Below are positions 1 through 11,605 of a DNA stretch of 64,000 bases, piece by piece (within the stretch, counting starts at the first letter, position 1; each line of letters begins with the position of its first letter). Position numbers and translations under genes: made by a program. The stretch comes from Lucinisca nassula (taxonomy: Eukaryota; Mollusca; Bivalvia; Lucinida; Lucinidae): assembly GCA_963580285.1 (NCBI GenBank), contig OY757019.1, positions 62,516,587 through 62,580,586 on the forward strand, in the 5' to 3' direction. A model generated the notes under the pieces. It saw only the letters and a program-made list of their open reading frames with translations, did not search any database and was not told where the DNA came from.

Positions 1-2465
1 TGTACTCGTTGTATGCGCTAGGTTAGGGCTTAAATCGGGTCCCTTGTGTAGAGGCGAGGGTTAATCTCACACTGAGAAAGCCCTTCTTTTCAAGAAACTG
101 AGGATTCATCTGATAAAAAACAATTCTAAGTTCCGGGACACAGTTGAGTACGTGTGTCTTGAGGTCCAGGTATAGGACTCGTTTGAACGTGACGCCAGGT
201 GGCGAGCAAACCCTAGCACTCGAATGCTGGGTTTTAAAGGAAGGGCCTTTTCCCAGGAAAACCCTTGGTTTTGGGACATAGTGGGGTACGGGTACCTTGG
301 GTGCAGCTCCAGGACTCTTTTCTACGAGATGCCACGTACGAGCAAACCCTAGCACTCGGATGCGACTGCTTTGGTTTAGTAAAATGGTCTCTTTAGCAGG
401 GTCATTGGTACCCCTAGAAACCCTTGTTTCTGAAGGGGTTGACATATACCAAAGCCCACGAGTGGCCCAGCTCAGTGCCTCAACACTAAGGTATTGTCGA
501 TTAGGTTTGTAGGACGTGTTTTCCCATTTGGACTCCTGTGGGTTCTCCCATTTGGACTCCTGTGGGGTCACGAACCTGAGAAAACCCTTGTTTCGGGTGT
601 GATAATGCACAGGTACGTAAAATCCTGTTTCTGAGACGCCATAGACGAGGCTGTCCTAACACTCGTACGCGATTGACCTAGTATCGCAGAGGGGTCACTA
701 TAGAGAGTGGGTACCGTTCCGGGGAAACCCTTGTTTTAAAGAAACTGGGCTCCTAAATCGGAGGGCCGTCGTGCACCGGAACTCAAGTTTGACGAAGGAA
801 TGGCCCAACCACGTGGCCTGTGCTAGGGTTGAAGAGTTATTCCCGCTTAGGGAAAAGTCTTGTTTTTTGTTTGTATGTTATTTTCTTCTTTTTTTTGCCG
901 CATATAGGTACCTCTATATAGATACCCTTTTCGTCGATAGACCACGGGCAAGGCGGACATACCACTCGTATGCGATCGGTTTGGAAGACGGGTCTCTGCA
1001 GCAAGAGGCGAGGACTCGTATTACTGTGACCTTGGAAAACCTTTGTTTTCGAGAAACTTGTCTCTGGGTCCCACAGTTCGTAGGAGTTGCCATATGCCGG
1101 AACACAATTTTGACTCACCACGAGGCTATGAATGCGGAGCTTGTAGGCCTTTTTGTCACCTTTCTACCCCTTGGGTCACTATCCGGGCACAATTCTGTAC
1201 GGGTGTCCTTGGGCCCAGTTACGGACCTCCTATTGACGAGACGCTACGGGCGAGGCAAGTCTTGTACTCGTTGTATGCGCTAGGTTAGGGCTTAAATCTG
1301 GTCCCTTGTGTAGAGGCGAGGGTTAATCTCACACTGAGAAAGCCCTTCTTTTCAAGAAACTGAGGATTCATCTGATAAAAAACAATTCTAAGTTCCGGGA
1401 CACAGTTGAGTACGTGTGTCTTGAGGTCCAGGTATAGGACTCGTTTGAACGTGACGCCAGGTGGCGAGCAAACCCTAGCACTCGCACTCGGGCCCGACAC
1501 CGTGCGGGTTATCAGCCTTGTTTCCAGTTGTCGATTCCTGACGGTACATACCCTAGGTAAACCTTTGTTATCGAGGCACAGTGGGATACAGGAGTCTTTG
1601 AGTCCATGTTTGGTCCACATTACGGCAAGCCGTTACCGGCAAGAGATATCTAGCACTTAAATGCAACTGGATGGGTTGTGAACACGTGTCCTTTGGGGAG
1701 GGTTAGAGTTCCCCGGGAAAAGCCTTTGTTTCCGATAATCGGTGGTACAAGACCGTAGAAGCTGTCATGCGACAGGACCCAAAGTTTACCGGCCTCTTTC
1801 CGATGAGACGCCACGGGCGAGACAGGCCTAGCACTCCTAGGCGACCGATGCTGTTTAGTAGAGGGGTCCTCGAGGCAGGTTCGAGGGTATCAGCACTCAA
1901 CTTGGTGTTCATAGATCGGATTGGATGTCGTGCTCCGGAACTCAAATTGGACCCTCAGCTGCTATCCCTTCTGACAGTTGCTGGACCCCACCCCGGTAAA
2001 AAAAAACATAACCTACAAAGCGGGACACATTAGTATAAGTCTTCCTGGGCCCAGGTCGGGCTTTTGTATTGGACGACGACAGGCCACGGGCCAGGCAGGC
2101 CTAGCACTACTATACAGTCGGTTTGTATTTATAAGAAATGGTACCGGAGTGCTAAGTTCTCCCTCTCCTATGGAGTTTCCACGTAAAGTGGCAATGGGCC
2201 CAAAGCGATTCGTACCGACTGTGTCCCGAAAACAAGTTTTTTTTTTTTTCAAAGTAAAAGCAAGTAGGGGCTTCAATCCAAGCCCAGTCGAGTCTGGGCG
2301 TGCTAAGCCAACTTGCGGATCAAATTTGCGGTCCTATACGATCTTGGAGCTCTAGATTCTCAAAACGCCAACTATCCCAGGGTCTTTAAACCCAAACCGA
2401 TTCGAGTGCTAGATCTGTCTCGTCCTAGGCCTCTCGTCAACAAGAGGTCGGTACCACATGCCACA
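1..2465. repeat. Degenerate satellite-like block A
   Basis: The block is built from loosely conserved units of roughly 140 bp. Recurring words are CCTAGCACTCG followed by a short ATGCGA-like word, AAAACCCTTGTTTTC, and CACGGGCGAGGC. Bases 1-223 recur almost unchanged at 1,263-1,485 (I see one mismatch before the ends diverge), so there is also a long period of 1,262 bp. Short open frames in both strands run across unit boundaries and share nothing protein-like. The sequence from about 380 to 2,660 is repeated, more diverged and with insertions, at 10,080-13,290. No known satellite name can be given. Confidence 0.7.
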
Positions 2466-2659
2466 ATATATATAAAAAGAGGGAAGAAAGCACACAAAAG
2501 AGAGGGAATGGGGAACAATCACAGAAAAAAGAAGTCCGTGCGCACTGTTTGAGCTTAGAGTTATATACCCCTATGCCATGACCTATGACGTTACAAGAGA
2601 GACCGTGTCCATATACCCAACTGTACATTTTGTCTCCTGTTGATAATGGGTACATGTAT

Positions 2660-3360
2660 AATGAGTCCAACTGGCCGAACGTGTCAGGCCGTGTCTTGGG
2701 GATAATTTTCTCCCCAATGCTGTCCTAAGTGTTAGCGTTGGATTATTAATATAGATTAAATACCACTTGACGATACAAAGTTGTGGACCGCTGCTGCTTA
2801 TACCACATATCTAGTGTGTCCTACTGTAACACATACAAAGCCGGAATTATTTCTGCCTTTCCAACAAAACGTTCTCGCAGTGAGCTTTATTTAATTATTT
2901 AACCGCGATTTCTTTTCGATTTGTGCATATACATTTTGGAATGATTATTATATATATAGCAACTCCGAAAATATCAAGAAATCACGACACATTAATGGTA
3001 AATGTCGTTATTTTTCGGCGGATCTTGAAGAAATAAATGGGCTGCATGATGCTGACACGCAGAGCTGAAACCGATCGCACACGAGTACTGGTAAACCACT
3101 TAGAGGATCTAAGCCTCCCAAGGTAAAGCGGTACGAGTCGGCCCGTCGAGGCTTATAAACCCTATTTGTTTCATTGGGCGAAAGGGCATGAGATGGCATT
3201 TCATCTCAATGTTGGGTAAACGTCCCACAAAATTGGAAGCAACGTCTCCAAAATGACCTTTGCTGTGTTGACGGGGACGTTAAAACTTAAATCAGACACA
3301 TTTTCAGCGCGATGTCAATGATTTTATGGTCATTTTCAATTAAATATTTTGCAAACTCGG
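2660..3360 (+). repeat. Dispersed repeat split by a SINE-A copy
   Basis: The same sequence occurs in the same order at 42,596-42,740 and 44,040-44,275, where other SINEs separate its parts. Here it is interrupted by a SINE-A at 3,012-3,300, and the repeat resumes with the CGATGTCAAT stretch after 3,301. It is AT-rich, has no plausible coding frame and could be the end of an unidentified transposon. Confidence 0.55.
3012..3300 (+). mobile_element. SINE-A copy, sense
   Basis: SINE-A is the commonest element in the window. Sense order: a GCCC...GGGGCTTGAAGAAAT start, a GCTGCATGATGCTTCC block, a central domain around ACTGGTAAACCGCTTAGAG, then CAAAATGACC and a TTAAACCTCAAATCAAACAAAC-type tail. 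Full copies are 303 bp, defined by target duplications at 16,375-16,705 and 13,649-13,975. This copy is diverged and lacks a clean tail. Confidence 0.75.
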
Positions 3361-3409
3361 AAGAAAAAAAAATTATTTTTTTCTCGAAAAAAAAAAAACA
3401 ATATTTTTG

Positions 3410-3540
3410 TAGAAAATTTATGTAGCAAGTGGCGGAGCACATACGCTTCCGAAGCTTCTGTACTTTTGCGGAAGCATATGCATCAGATCACGACTGCTAC
3501 GGAAGCGTATATGCGCACCACTTGCTACATAAATTGTCTA
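3410..3540. mobile_element. Hairpin MITE-like element
   Basis: About 40 bp at 3,412-3,455 (AATTTATGTAGCAAGTGG and following) is repeated inverted at 3,497-3,536, with about 45 bp between. The same end, through an ACGCTTCCG word, is present at 47,555-47,605. Inverted ends, short length and more than one copy suggest a MITE or foldback element. Target duplication was not resolved because the flanks are A/T-rich. Confidence 0.55.
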
Positions 3541-3722
3541 CAAAAAATATCTTTTACTAGAGAAAATGCCAGAAATATGTCGTTCGCATGCAATAATAAT
3601 GACACTGATAATAAATAATGCGTTTTGATAAAAATGTTTATGGCAATGTTTTTATTTTATTTTGCATACGAATAAAATAAAGAGCAAACTAATTTTCTTT
3701 CTTGAATAATCAATGGTTATAG

Positions 3723-3947
3723 TTCGAACAAATTGACCTGAGACTGGTGAACTCTATTAATATAATTTCACACCCGGCTGAATGCATGTATTTATCTTCG
3801 CCGTCTCCCGAAAATGGCGATATTGTTATTCAGTACACAGAGGTCGGTAAATGGGTCGCAATTCACGAGATGCCGAAAATCCACGAGAAGTTTGCGAAGG
3901 CCAACGTATTAGGCAATAACATTGACAAATTTATTCCTTGCAAAAAG
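3723..3947 (+). CDS. Candidate host coding exon, kelch-like in feel
   Basis: This is the only stretch that reads like host coding sequence. A 75-codon phase-0 open frame lies between a plausible acceptor (pyrimidine-rich run ending GGTTATAG at 3,722) and a good donor (AAAAG|GTCAGT at 3,947/3,948). The frame contains the residues NGDIVIQYTEVGKWVAIHE and then MPKIHEKFAKANVLG, which recall the W...MP...R..F...VLG layout of a kelch repeat. That is a loose resemblance and not a firm family call. The frame has a mixed, protein-like composition, unlike the surrounding repeats. No partner exon was found within the window; the sequence downstream is a long microsatellite. It could be a single exon of a long gene, or a gene fragment. 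Confidence 0.35.
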
Positions 3948-3965
3948 GTCAGTCTCATGTCAAAT

Positions 3966-6296
3966 TGTTCGAACTACCTACCAAAAGGTAGGTGGGTGGG
4001 TAGGTAGGTAGTTAGGTAGGTAGGTAGTAGGTAGGTATGTAGGTAGGTAAGTTAGGTAAGGTTCGGTTAGGTAGGTAGATAGTTAGGTTGGGAGATAGGT
4101 AGGTAGTTTTGCAGGTAGCTAGGTAGGTTAGGTTTGGTTAGGTAAAGTTATGTTAGGTAAGTAGGTACGTACGTACGTACGTATGTATCACGGGTGGGTG
4201 GGTTGGTGTGTGGCTCGGTAGAAAGACAGGTAGGTAAGTAGATAGATTAAAAAGCAGGGAAGTAGGTAGGTAGAAAAATAGCTAGATATGTAGTTAGGTC
4301 CGTATGTACGTACGTAGGTACGTACGCATAAAGTCCGGGTAGGTAGGTAAACAAAGAGAAGTAGGTAAGTATAAGTATGTAGGACGGTAGGTTGGTAGCT
4401 AGTTACGTACGTGGTACGTACGTACGTGGATGGGTGACTGGGTAATTTGGTGGGTTTCTGGGTAGTTAGGTAGGTAGATACGTATGAAGGGTGTGTGGGT
4501 GGCTTGGTAGGTAGGTAGGTAGTTTAAGTTAGGTAGTTAGGTAGGTAGGCATGTAGGTGGGTAGTAAGGTAGGTATGTAGGTACGTACGTACCCAGGTAC
4601 GTATAATTGATGGCTGGATAGCAAGGTAGGTAGGTTAGTAGATAGATAAATAGGTAGGAAGGTAGGTAAGTAGAAATATAGGTAGGTACGTGCGTATGAA
4701 GGTACGTATGAAGTACTGGTAGGTTGAAAAACAGATAGTTAGGTAGGTAGCTACTACGTACGTACATAGGTAGGTACGTACGTTCAAAAGGTAGGTACGT
4801 ACGTTCAAAAGGAGGGAGGCTGGATAGTAATATAGGTAGGCAGGTACGTATGAAGAGTGGGCTGGTTGGTAGGAATGTATGTATGTAATTTATATTTTGT
4901 TAAGTAGGTAGGTAATAAAAGTAGGTAGGTATGTAGGTAGGTTAGGTAGGTAGTGTGGGTAGGTAGGTAGTCTAGGTAGGTAGATAGGTGGGTGAGAGGT
5001 CTGGTGTGGGGGTATGTAGGTAGGTAGACAGATACGTAAGTGGGTGGTTGGATAGGTAGGTAGGTAGGTAGGTAGGTAGGTAGGTAGGTAGGTAGGAGGG
5101 TGGTTTGGAGGATTTGGTCGGATGGTTGGATGCTTGGTTTGTTGGGTGGATAGGTGAAAGTTAAGTGGGTACTCAGCTTGCTATGTAGGTTAGGTTAAGT
5201 AGGCAGGCTGGCTACCTCCCATCCAACCTACTTACCTACCTACCTGCCACCTAGGTAAGAAGTAAGATGAGTGGTGTTACATGTTAGAAATTAAAAGTTA
5301 TGTAGGTAGGTACTGAAGGTTGATACATGTAGGTAGGTAGGTAGGGCCTGGTTGGTATGTAGGTCGGTAGGTAGGTAGGTAGGTATATACGTAGGAAGGA
5401 AGGTAGGTAGTGTTGGGTGGGTTGGTGACAGGGGAGGGTAGGTAGGAAGGTTGCTTACCTACCTAACCAAACATACTGTATACCTACCCGCCAACACAAA
5501 CCTACCTACCTTCATACGTCCCTCCCTACCTACCTACCTACCTACCTACCTACCACCTAGCTTATAAGTTAGAAGTGAGAAGTTGAAAGTTAGGAATAAG
5601 AAAGTGTATTACTGCCCATTCGTACGTACCCCCCTTCTAACTTCTTCCATCCCAATTTACCTACCTACCTACCTATTACCTATCAACCTACCTACCTATC
5701 TGACTACTTACCTACCTATCTACCTACAACGTGGAAGTTAGAAGTTTGAAGTTAGAAGTGAGAAATCCTTCCTGCCTCCCTCCTTCCCTACCTACCTACC
5801 TACCTACCTACCTACCTACCTACCATTCCTACCTACCTACCTACCAACCTATCTATGCAAAACATACCTATTTACCTACCCACCGACACGTTAGTACCTA
5901 TCTATGTACCAGCATTTATTGAAAATATGAAGTTAGAAGTAATATGTTTGATGTTACAACTGAGAAATAAGAAGTTAGAAGTTAGAAATAAGAAAGTGTC
6001 AGTCCGCCCGTTCGTAGGTACTTCCCTCCTAACTTCCTATCTACCTACCTAATAACCTACCTACCTACCCACGCAACCACAGCCGACCCACCCTTTCGGC
6101 CTACCTATCTACGCACCCACCCACTCACCCACCAACATACCTACCTACCTACCCGCCGACACGAATGTACCTATCTACCTATCTGCCTGCCAACCTACCT
6201 TACTACCACCTACCAACCTACCTACCCTAACCTTTCAACCTACCTCTCTACTCACCCACCCAACCAACCATCCACTCACTCTCCGCTTATCTTTCC
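3966..6296. repeat. 2.3-kb imperfect GTAG/CTAC microsatellite with strand switch
   Basis: From 3,966 to about 5,455 the plus strand is mostly GTAG units with scattered ACGT runs. From about 5,455 to 6,296 it is mostly CTAC units, so the two halves are inverted relative to each other. The second half also contains several copies of a GAAGTTAGAAGT word (near 5,575, 5,740, 5,930 and 5,970). Frames with many Y, L, P and T residues here are artefacts of the repeat. Confidence 0.9.
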
Positions 6297-6652
6297 AAAT
6301 TATGTTTTACTGCCGTCAAGAAACACGTGATTAAATATACCTGTGGACACAAAAGCGTTCAAACTTCTGTGAAATACGTAACTTTCAATGAATCTCTTTG
6401 CATCAAGTTGGTTTGACAAGCAAATGTCATTCATCAAAAAATTCTAAAACTAGATCAAGCAATTGATTGGTCTCATTTTGGCAAACAATTTCTGAGTGAC
6501 ATTTGAGATGTATTTTGATTGGACAGTGCAGGAGTCAGCAAGTGAATGTATACTGCCTCGTGTTTTGAATTTATTTCTGTCATAGGATGTTAGGATATAT
6601 TGAATGATGTTTCAAGTCAAAATGAAATGAAGCTCATCAAAGTTTGAACGGG
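6297..6652. other. No recognisable feature
   Basis: AT-rich sequence between the microsatellite and the reverse transcriptase remnant. I see no open frame, repeat or RNA in it. It may be the 5' part of the retroelement that follows. Confidence 0.5.
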
Positions 6653-7390
6653 TTTGTGTCCACAGGTGTATTGCGACAAAGTCTTTGAAAGATCAGGGAG
6701 AAATCTGTTTTTGTCTATAAGAAAGTCTAATGGAATTTTAAATAAATTGAAATCCAGACGTTTTCGTGCTTCACGTCTGTCTACTTATGATGTTTCAACC
6801 CTTTACACTACACTTCCTTATAATCTTATAAAAGAAAAAAATAATGATTTAACTGAATGGACACTTCAGCCCCTTCAGAAACAAGCCCCTTCATTTCCTT
6901 CTATCTTGCATGTAATATAAGAAATGCTTTTTCGCTTCTGGGAGGGGTGTGGGGGTGGGCATGAAAATTATAATTTATGGTCATGTCAGAAAATGTGTGA
7001 GACACTCGCCTTTCTGCTTCGCAGTGTTTGAATGGGGTTTGGTACTGGGTTGACAAGCTGTGGGTATTCCGATAGTTACGAGTTGCGCACCCCTTGTGGC
7101 TGATTTGTTCTTGTTTTGTCATGAAAGAGACTTCATGATGTTCCTTTCCTTTGAAAGCCAATCTGAAACCATTTAAGACTTAAGCTCGACCTCTAGATAT
7201 TTGGACAATTTGTTGGGTGTTGGAAATACCTATTTCGGTGGTTTGGTCAATCGGATTTGCCCCCAGAGCTTCAGTTTAATAAAGCAAATTCTGTGTTTGT
7301 TTCTTGCGGGGTTTGTGATTAGCGCGATGATTTTAATTATGAGATTGTAATGTTTTCTTTTTTGAAACATCAAATGGAAAGAAATAAAAT
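6653..7390 (+). pseudogene. Decayed reverse transcriptase, copy 1
   Basis: Fragments of a retroelement reverse transcriptase survive in several frames. The first part (6,654 onward) reads STYDVSTLYTTLPYNLIKEK, the D-containing first palm motif region. Near 7,065-7,130 a second piece matches the GIP-x-x-(T/S)-x-CAPLVADLF block of copy 2 at 49,850-50,735, and near 7,190 a degraded SRYLD-type piece with the DD motif lost (YLDN). Stops and frameshifts separate the pieces, so it is dead. The motif set resembles Penelope-like or related non-LTR reverse transcriptases; I cannot settle the class from the sequence. The 3' side ends at a SINE-X fragment. Confidence 0.7.
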
Positions 7391-7402
7391 CATGAAAAAA
7401 CT

Positions 7403-7466
7403 AGAACCCCTAATGGAAACATCAATAGCGGAAAGCCAAAAGGACAGTTACGTTCCTACAAAATGG
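7403..7466 (-). mobile_element. SINE-X fragment
   Basis: On the minus strand it reads through ATTTTGTAGGAACGTAACTGTCC and then a GGTTTCCATTA word, the middle of SINE-X (compare 40,081-40,145 and 12,360-12,412). It abuts the polymerase fragment. Confidence 0.6.
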
Positions 7467-8285
7467 AGTAGAATCTTCCCCATGACCTTTTTGTCCACCG
7501 TGCTGTGCAGCGGGTTGTCTTTTGGATAATCAGACGTGTCATAAAAGTCTGTATGCTGAGCCATATCTTGGTAGACATCCTCCGTCTGGATTTCGAGGAG
7601 CAGCGAGTCCGTGTCTGTGTAGAGGATCTGAACGCGGTTACCGTACTGCGCCTCGAGCTTGTTGAAGTAGTTATCGAACACCATGTGCTTGGAGAGATCG
7701 CGGATGCTCATCCCCACATACACTGGGCGATTGAGCACTAGGTGGCATTTGTGGGCCTGGATAGTTGCAAGGTAGTCGAGTATGCTCGAGCAACGCTGGG
7801 CTGGCGATGAGGCGACTGAGTTTGTCCTCCTCATGCGAGCGCACCTGCTTCACATCAACTCTCTTGCGAAGGTTTTCCATCGTTTTTCATTCTCGAAGCC
7901 GCTGGTAGCCCCTTTTCGGCGTTCTGTTGTCATCAAGATATAGGGTTCCATTCAAGGGCTTTTGTCGAACCGGAGGGCACGATAGACATTAGTCAGACGC
8001 ATCCCCGGAGATATGTATAGCTGCAGATTCCGGTAGTGAAGCACAAAGCGGGTTAAGGACCAGCTTCTCAACCTCGGTAGGCGCCACCCCAACGCCGAGG
8101 AGGTTGTGCTGATACTCCGACATCCACCATGCGCTCCGGTACCAACGGATATTCATTGTGCGCGTCGTGTATGTCTTCCGGGTACCCAAGGTCCACCTCG
8201 AGTATGAAGCCTTCAGCTGGTTGCTCTGCAATAGTTTTTTACGAGCTGCTGACTGTCATCCACCCACCGAAAGCCACCGGTGGGG
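7467..8285 (-). pseudogene. Polinton-type protein-primed DNA polymerase B, decayed C-terminal part
   Basis: The largest open piece (minus strand, 7,834 to 7,448) contains VLNRPVYVGMS, then DLSKHMVFD, and the catalytic YTDTDS motif near 7,605-7,625, followed by IQTEDVYQDM. This is the palm-domain end of the protein-primed family B polymerase of Polintons/Mavericks, which replicates the element's linear DNA. A preceding piece (to 7,880) carries MENLRKRVDVK in another frame, and near 8,100-8,200 an ILEVDLGYP-type stretch and an SEYQ-HNLLGVG stretch lie in different frames again. There are thus at least two frameshifts and a small loss around 7,880-7,990. It lies 10 kb outside the Polinton at 17,950-35,505, so it is an independent remnant or a displaced part. 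SINE-X and SINE-A bound it. Confidence 0.85.
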
Positions 8286-8298
8286 AGATATAGACTCA

Positions 8299-9145
8299 TT
8301 TGTTTGTTTGATTTGAGGTTGAACGTCCCTGTCAACACTGTAAAGGTCATTTTGGAGATGTTACATCCAATTTTGTGGGACTTCTACCCGACATTGAGAA
8401 ATGACATCTCAAGCCCTGCCGCCCATTGAAACCAATAGGGTTTATAAGCATGGACGGGCCGACTCGGATCGCTTTGCCTGGGCAGTCTTTGTATCGACTG
8501 CCTATTCGAAATTTGCAACATTGCAGTATGTTTCCTCTGGCTTTCTTTGCCGGATCATTACAGGGTCACTGATGAGGCTTTATTAGCCGAAACTACGTAG
8601 TATGACCCATCTTCTTTCTTATGAATGTTTGCATTGCTCTTAAAGGAACTCATTTTTGATTTTTATTTGCCTTCACTGCAGCTGGTGTTGTGCCGTGTGG
8701 CGGCCGTAAAACGTCTCATCAACCATAGTGTAGTTTATATTTTACTTTTGGTCCTTTGAGATCAGCGTGAATATTCTGAGAAATCAGAAATGAATTATTG
8801 GTTTAGACTCATATTCTAGACATTTTTTTTAATTTTTTGGACCCCAGTTTGATTTATATCAGTTTTTGTATCGACTGCCTATTCGAAATTTACAAAATTG
8901 CAGTATGTTTCCTCTGGCTTTCTTTGCCGGAATATTACATGGTCACTGATGAGGCTTTATTAGCCGAAACTACGTAGTATGACCAATCTTTTTCTTATGA
9001 ATGTTTTCATTGCTCTTAAAGGAACTCATTTTTTATTTTAATAGCTTAGATTCTCTAAGCGGTTTACCAGTACTCATGTGCGGTCGGTTTCAGCTCTGAG
9101 TGGAAGCATCATGCAGCCCATCTATTTCTTCAAGCCCCACTATAA
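8299..9145 (-). mobile_element. Composite SINE-A split by 383-bp units
   Basis: The 3' part of an antisense SINE-A runs 8,299-8,489 and its 5' part 9,049-9,145. Between them are about 1.5 copies of the 383-bp unit found in the Polinton at 27,789-28,640. The break in SINE-A is at the same place (between the GATCTAAG and CTGCCCAGG words in sense) as in the copy at 31,297-32,008. Confidence 0.75.
8488..9048 (-). repeat. 383-bp units inside SINE-A
   Basis: One partial and one nearly full unit. The minus strand reads a GAGTTCCTTTAAGAGCAATG start, an AAAGAAGATGGGTCATAC block, CCGGCAAAGAAAGCCAGAGG and GGCCGCCACACGGCACAAC. The second unit has lost an internal segment (8,840-8,870 region joins early). 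See the array at 27,789-28,640. Confidence 0.75.
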
Positions 9146-9220
9146 ATAGTTTTCGCATCTAGGTAGAGGATGTGGCTACTAGGCTTTCCTGGACCGTAGC
9201 CCTCGACCAGAGGATAGAAG

Positions 9221-9373
9221 CCTCCGTGGTGTAGTGGTTACGCCACTCGCCTTGTAAACCAGGGGTCGCAGGATCGATCCCGGGCTTCTCCAGATTTTCG
9301 GAAGAGTCTTTAAATCGCGGTCCCGTCTCCATATGACCTTAGCTGTTGGTGGGACGTTAAATTCAAACACTCA
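9221..9373 (+). mobile_element. SINE-B, tRNA-headed, with 19-bp target duplication
   Basis: A tRNA-like head (A box GTGGTGTAGTGGTTA, B box region GGATCGATCCC) is followed by a short body and a TTAGCTGTTGGTGGGACGTT tail. It is flanked by perfect copies of CTCGACCAGAGGATAGAAG at 9,202-9,220 and 9,374-9,392, which mark retroposition and a fairly recent insertion. The head cannot fold a full acceptor stem, so this is not a working tRNA gene. Confidence 0.9.
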
Positions 9374-10769
9374 CTCGACCAGAGGATAGAAGGGGTTGCC
9401 ATAAGCCGAAACTTAAGTTGGACACACGAACGACCCAACCCAAAGGCTTGACATTCGGGTTCGGCTAGGTCTGTGACCTTCTTGCTCCCTTTGAATCCCC
9501 GGCGGCTCCTACCCTAGGAAACGATTATTTTCGGAACATATTTGGATACGGATGTCTTTAGGCCCATATGCGAAGACCCAGCGCTCGGCGTTGACCAGTT
9601 CGACGGTTAGGCATCCCATGACCTGGAAAGCCCTTGTTTTCGGAGATCGTTTAAGTACGTCTCTCTGTGGGCCCAAGTATCGGATTCATTTTTGACGATG
9701 TGGCACGGGCGCTGCAAGCTTTGCACTCGTAAGCGATCGGAAGGCGCTTAACGACGGACCCACTTGCAGGGGCGGATGGGTATCTTACCACGTGAAAAAC
9801 CTTGATTTCTAGAAACTGGGGCTTACATACCGTGAGGTCTTCCTTGCACCGGAACTCAAGTTGGACACATGGAAATACCAACCCAGAGGACTAGCACTCG
9901 GGTGTGGGCTGTAGGAATTGTTTGCCCCTTCCGATCCCTGGTGGTCCCTACCCTGGGATAACATTTGTTTTCGGGGCACTTTGGGTTACGTGTTTCTTGA
10001 AGCCCTAGTGCAGGTCTCCTAAATGGCGATATCTAGCAATCAGGTGCGACTGGTTCGTTGTGAAAGAGGGGCCCCTTAGGTAGGGTGTCTCGCGATCGAC
10101 TACCCAAGTACTTGTCCAATAATCTGGAGGTCCAAGACCTGAACTCCCATGGAAACCCTCGTTTCTGTAGGGGCTGGCATACACCGATGCCCACGAGTGG
10201 CGAACCCCGTGCCATAACACTAAGGTACTGCCCATAGGGCTTGTGGGACTTGTTCACCCATTTGGACACCTGTGGGTCGCTTACCTGAGAAAACCCTTGT
10301 TTCGGATGTGATAATGCCCAGGTAGGTGCATCCTGTTTCTGAGACGCCAAGGACGAGGCTGACCTTACACTCGTACGCGTTAGACCGACTTTCGCAGAGG
10401 GGTCTACAAAGTGAGTTGAAATAGCTCCGGGGGAAATCCTTGTTTTAAAGAAACTGGGGACCTTAATCGGAGGGGATGTCGTGCGCCGGAACTCAAGTTT
10501 GACAAAGGAATGACCAAACCAAGAAGCCTAGCACTCGGGTTGAAGTTTTTTTTTTTGGTTTGTTTGTTTGTTTGCTTTTTCCCACATATAGGTACCTCTG
10601 TCTACGGGCTCATATACCTATTTAATAGAAGCCTGTCCAGGAACCGCGGTGCGAGGCGGACCGTCCTTGCTAAAAAAACCCTCCGTCCGTCCAAATCCTG
10701 TCATATCTTGTACCTGTATATATATGTATGTCAACTTGTTACTTCTGAATAAATATGTTTAAACCAAAA

Positions 10770-10915
10770 AAACCCTATTGGTTTCATTGGGCGACGGGGA
10801 TTGAGATGTCACTTCATCTCAATGTCGGGTAAAAGTCCCACAAAATTGGAAGCAACGTCTCCAAAATGACCTTTACAGTGTTGACGGGGACGTTAAACCT
10901 CAAATCAAACAAAAC
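10770..10915 (+). mobile_element. SINE-A, 3' half, sense
   Basis: Starts in the ACCCTATTGGTTTCATTGGG block and runs to the CCTCAAATCAAACAAAAC tail. The 5' half is missing. Confidence 0.8.
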
Positions 10916-11605
10916 CTATTCGCTAAACCACGGGCAAGGCGGACACACCACTGGTATGCGATTGGTTGGGAAGACGGGCCCCTGCAGCAAGAGTCGAGGT
11001 ATTACTGTGACCCTGGAAAACCTATGTTTTCGACAACCTAGAGTCCATGGGCCCCACAGATTGAGAAGTTGTCATACGCCGGATCACAATTTTCTCACGC
11101 ATGGCCTTACCGAGAGGCCTAACACTCGGGCCCGACACCGTGTTGGTTATCAGCCTTGTTTCCAGTTGTCGATCCCTTGTGGAATACGGGAGTCTTTGAG
11201 TCCAGGTGTGGGTTACCTTACTGCAAGCCGTTACCGGCAAGAGATATCTAGCACTTAGATGCAACTGGCTGGGTTGTCTTCTGGGGGACGGTTAGAGTTC
11301 CCCTAGAAAAGCCTTTGTTTCCGAGAATCTGGGAGTGCAAGATGGGAAAAGCTGTCATGCGCCAGGACCCAAAGTTCACCGGCTTCTTTCCCGACGAAAC
11401 GCCACGAGCGAGACAGGCTTAGCACTCCTAGGCGATCGATGCTGTTTTTGAAGATAGGTTCTTGAGACAGGGGTCGCGGGTAACAGCATTCAGAGAAAAC
11501 ACTTGGTGTTCACAGATCGGAATGGATGGCGAGTGCCGGAACTCAAATTGGACCCCAAACTGGACACCCCTTCTGACACGTGTTGGTCCCCACCCTGGAA
11601 AAACT

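Noticed and set aside
771..1283. 170-codon frame in block A
   Set aside because: It crosses several satellite units and is not kept in the matching part of block B.
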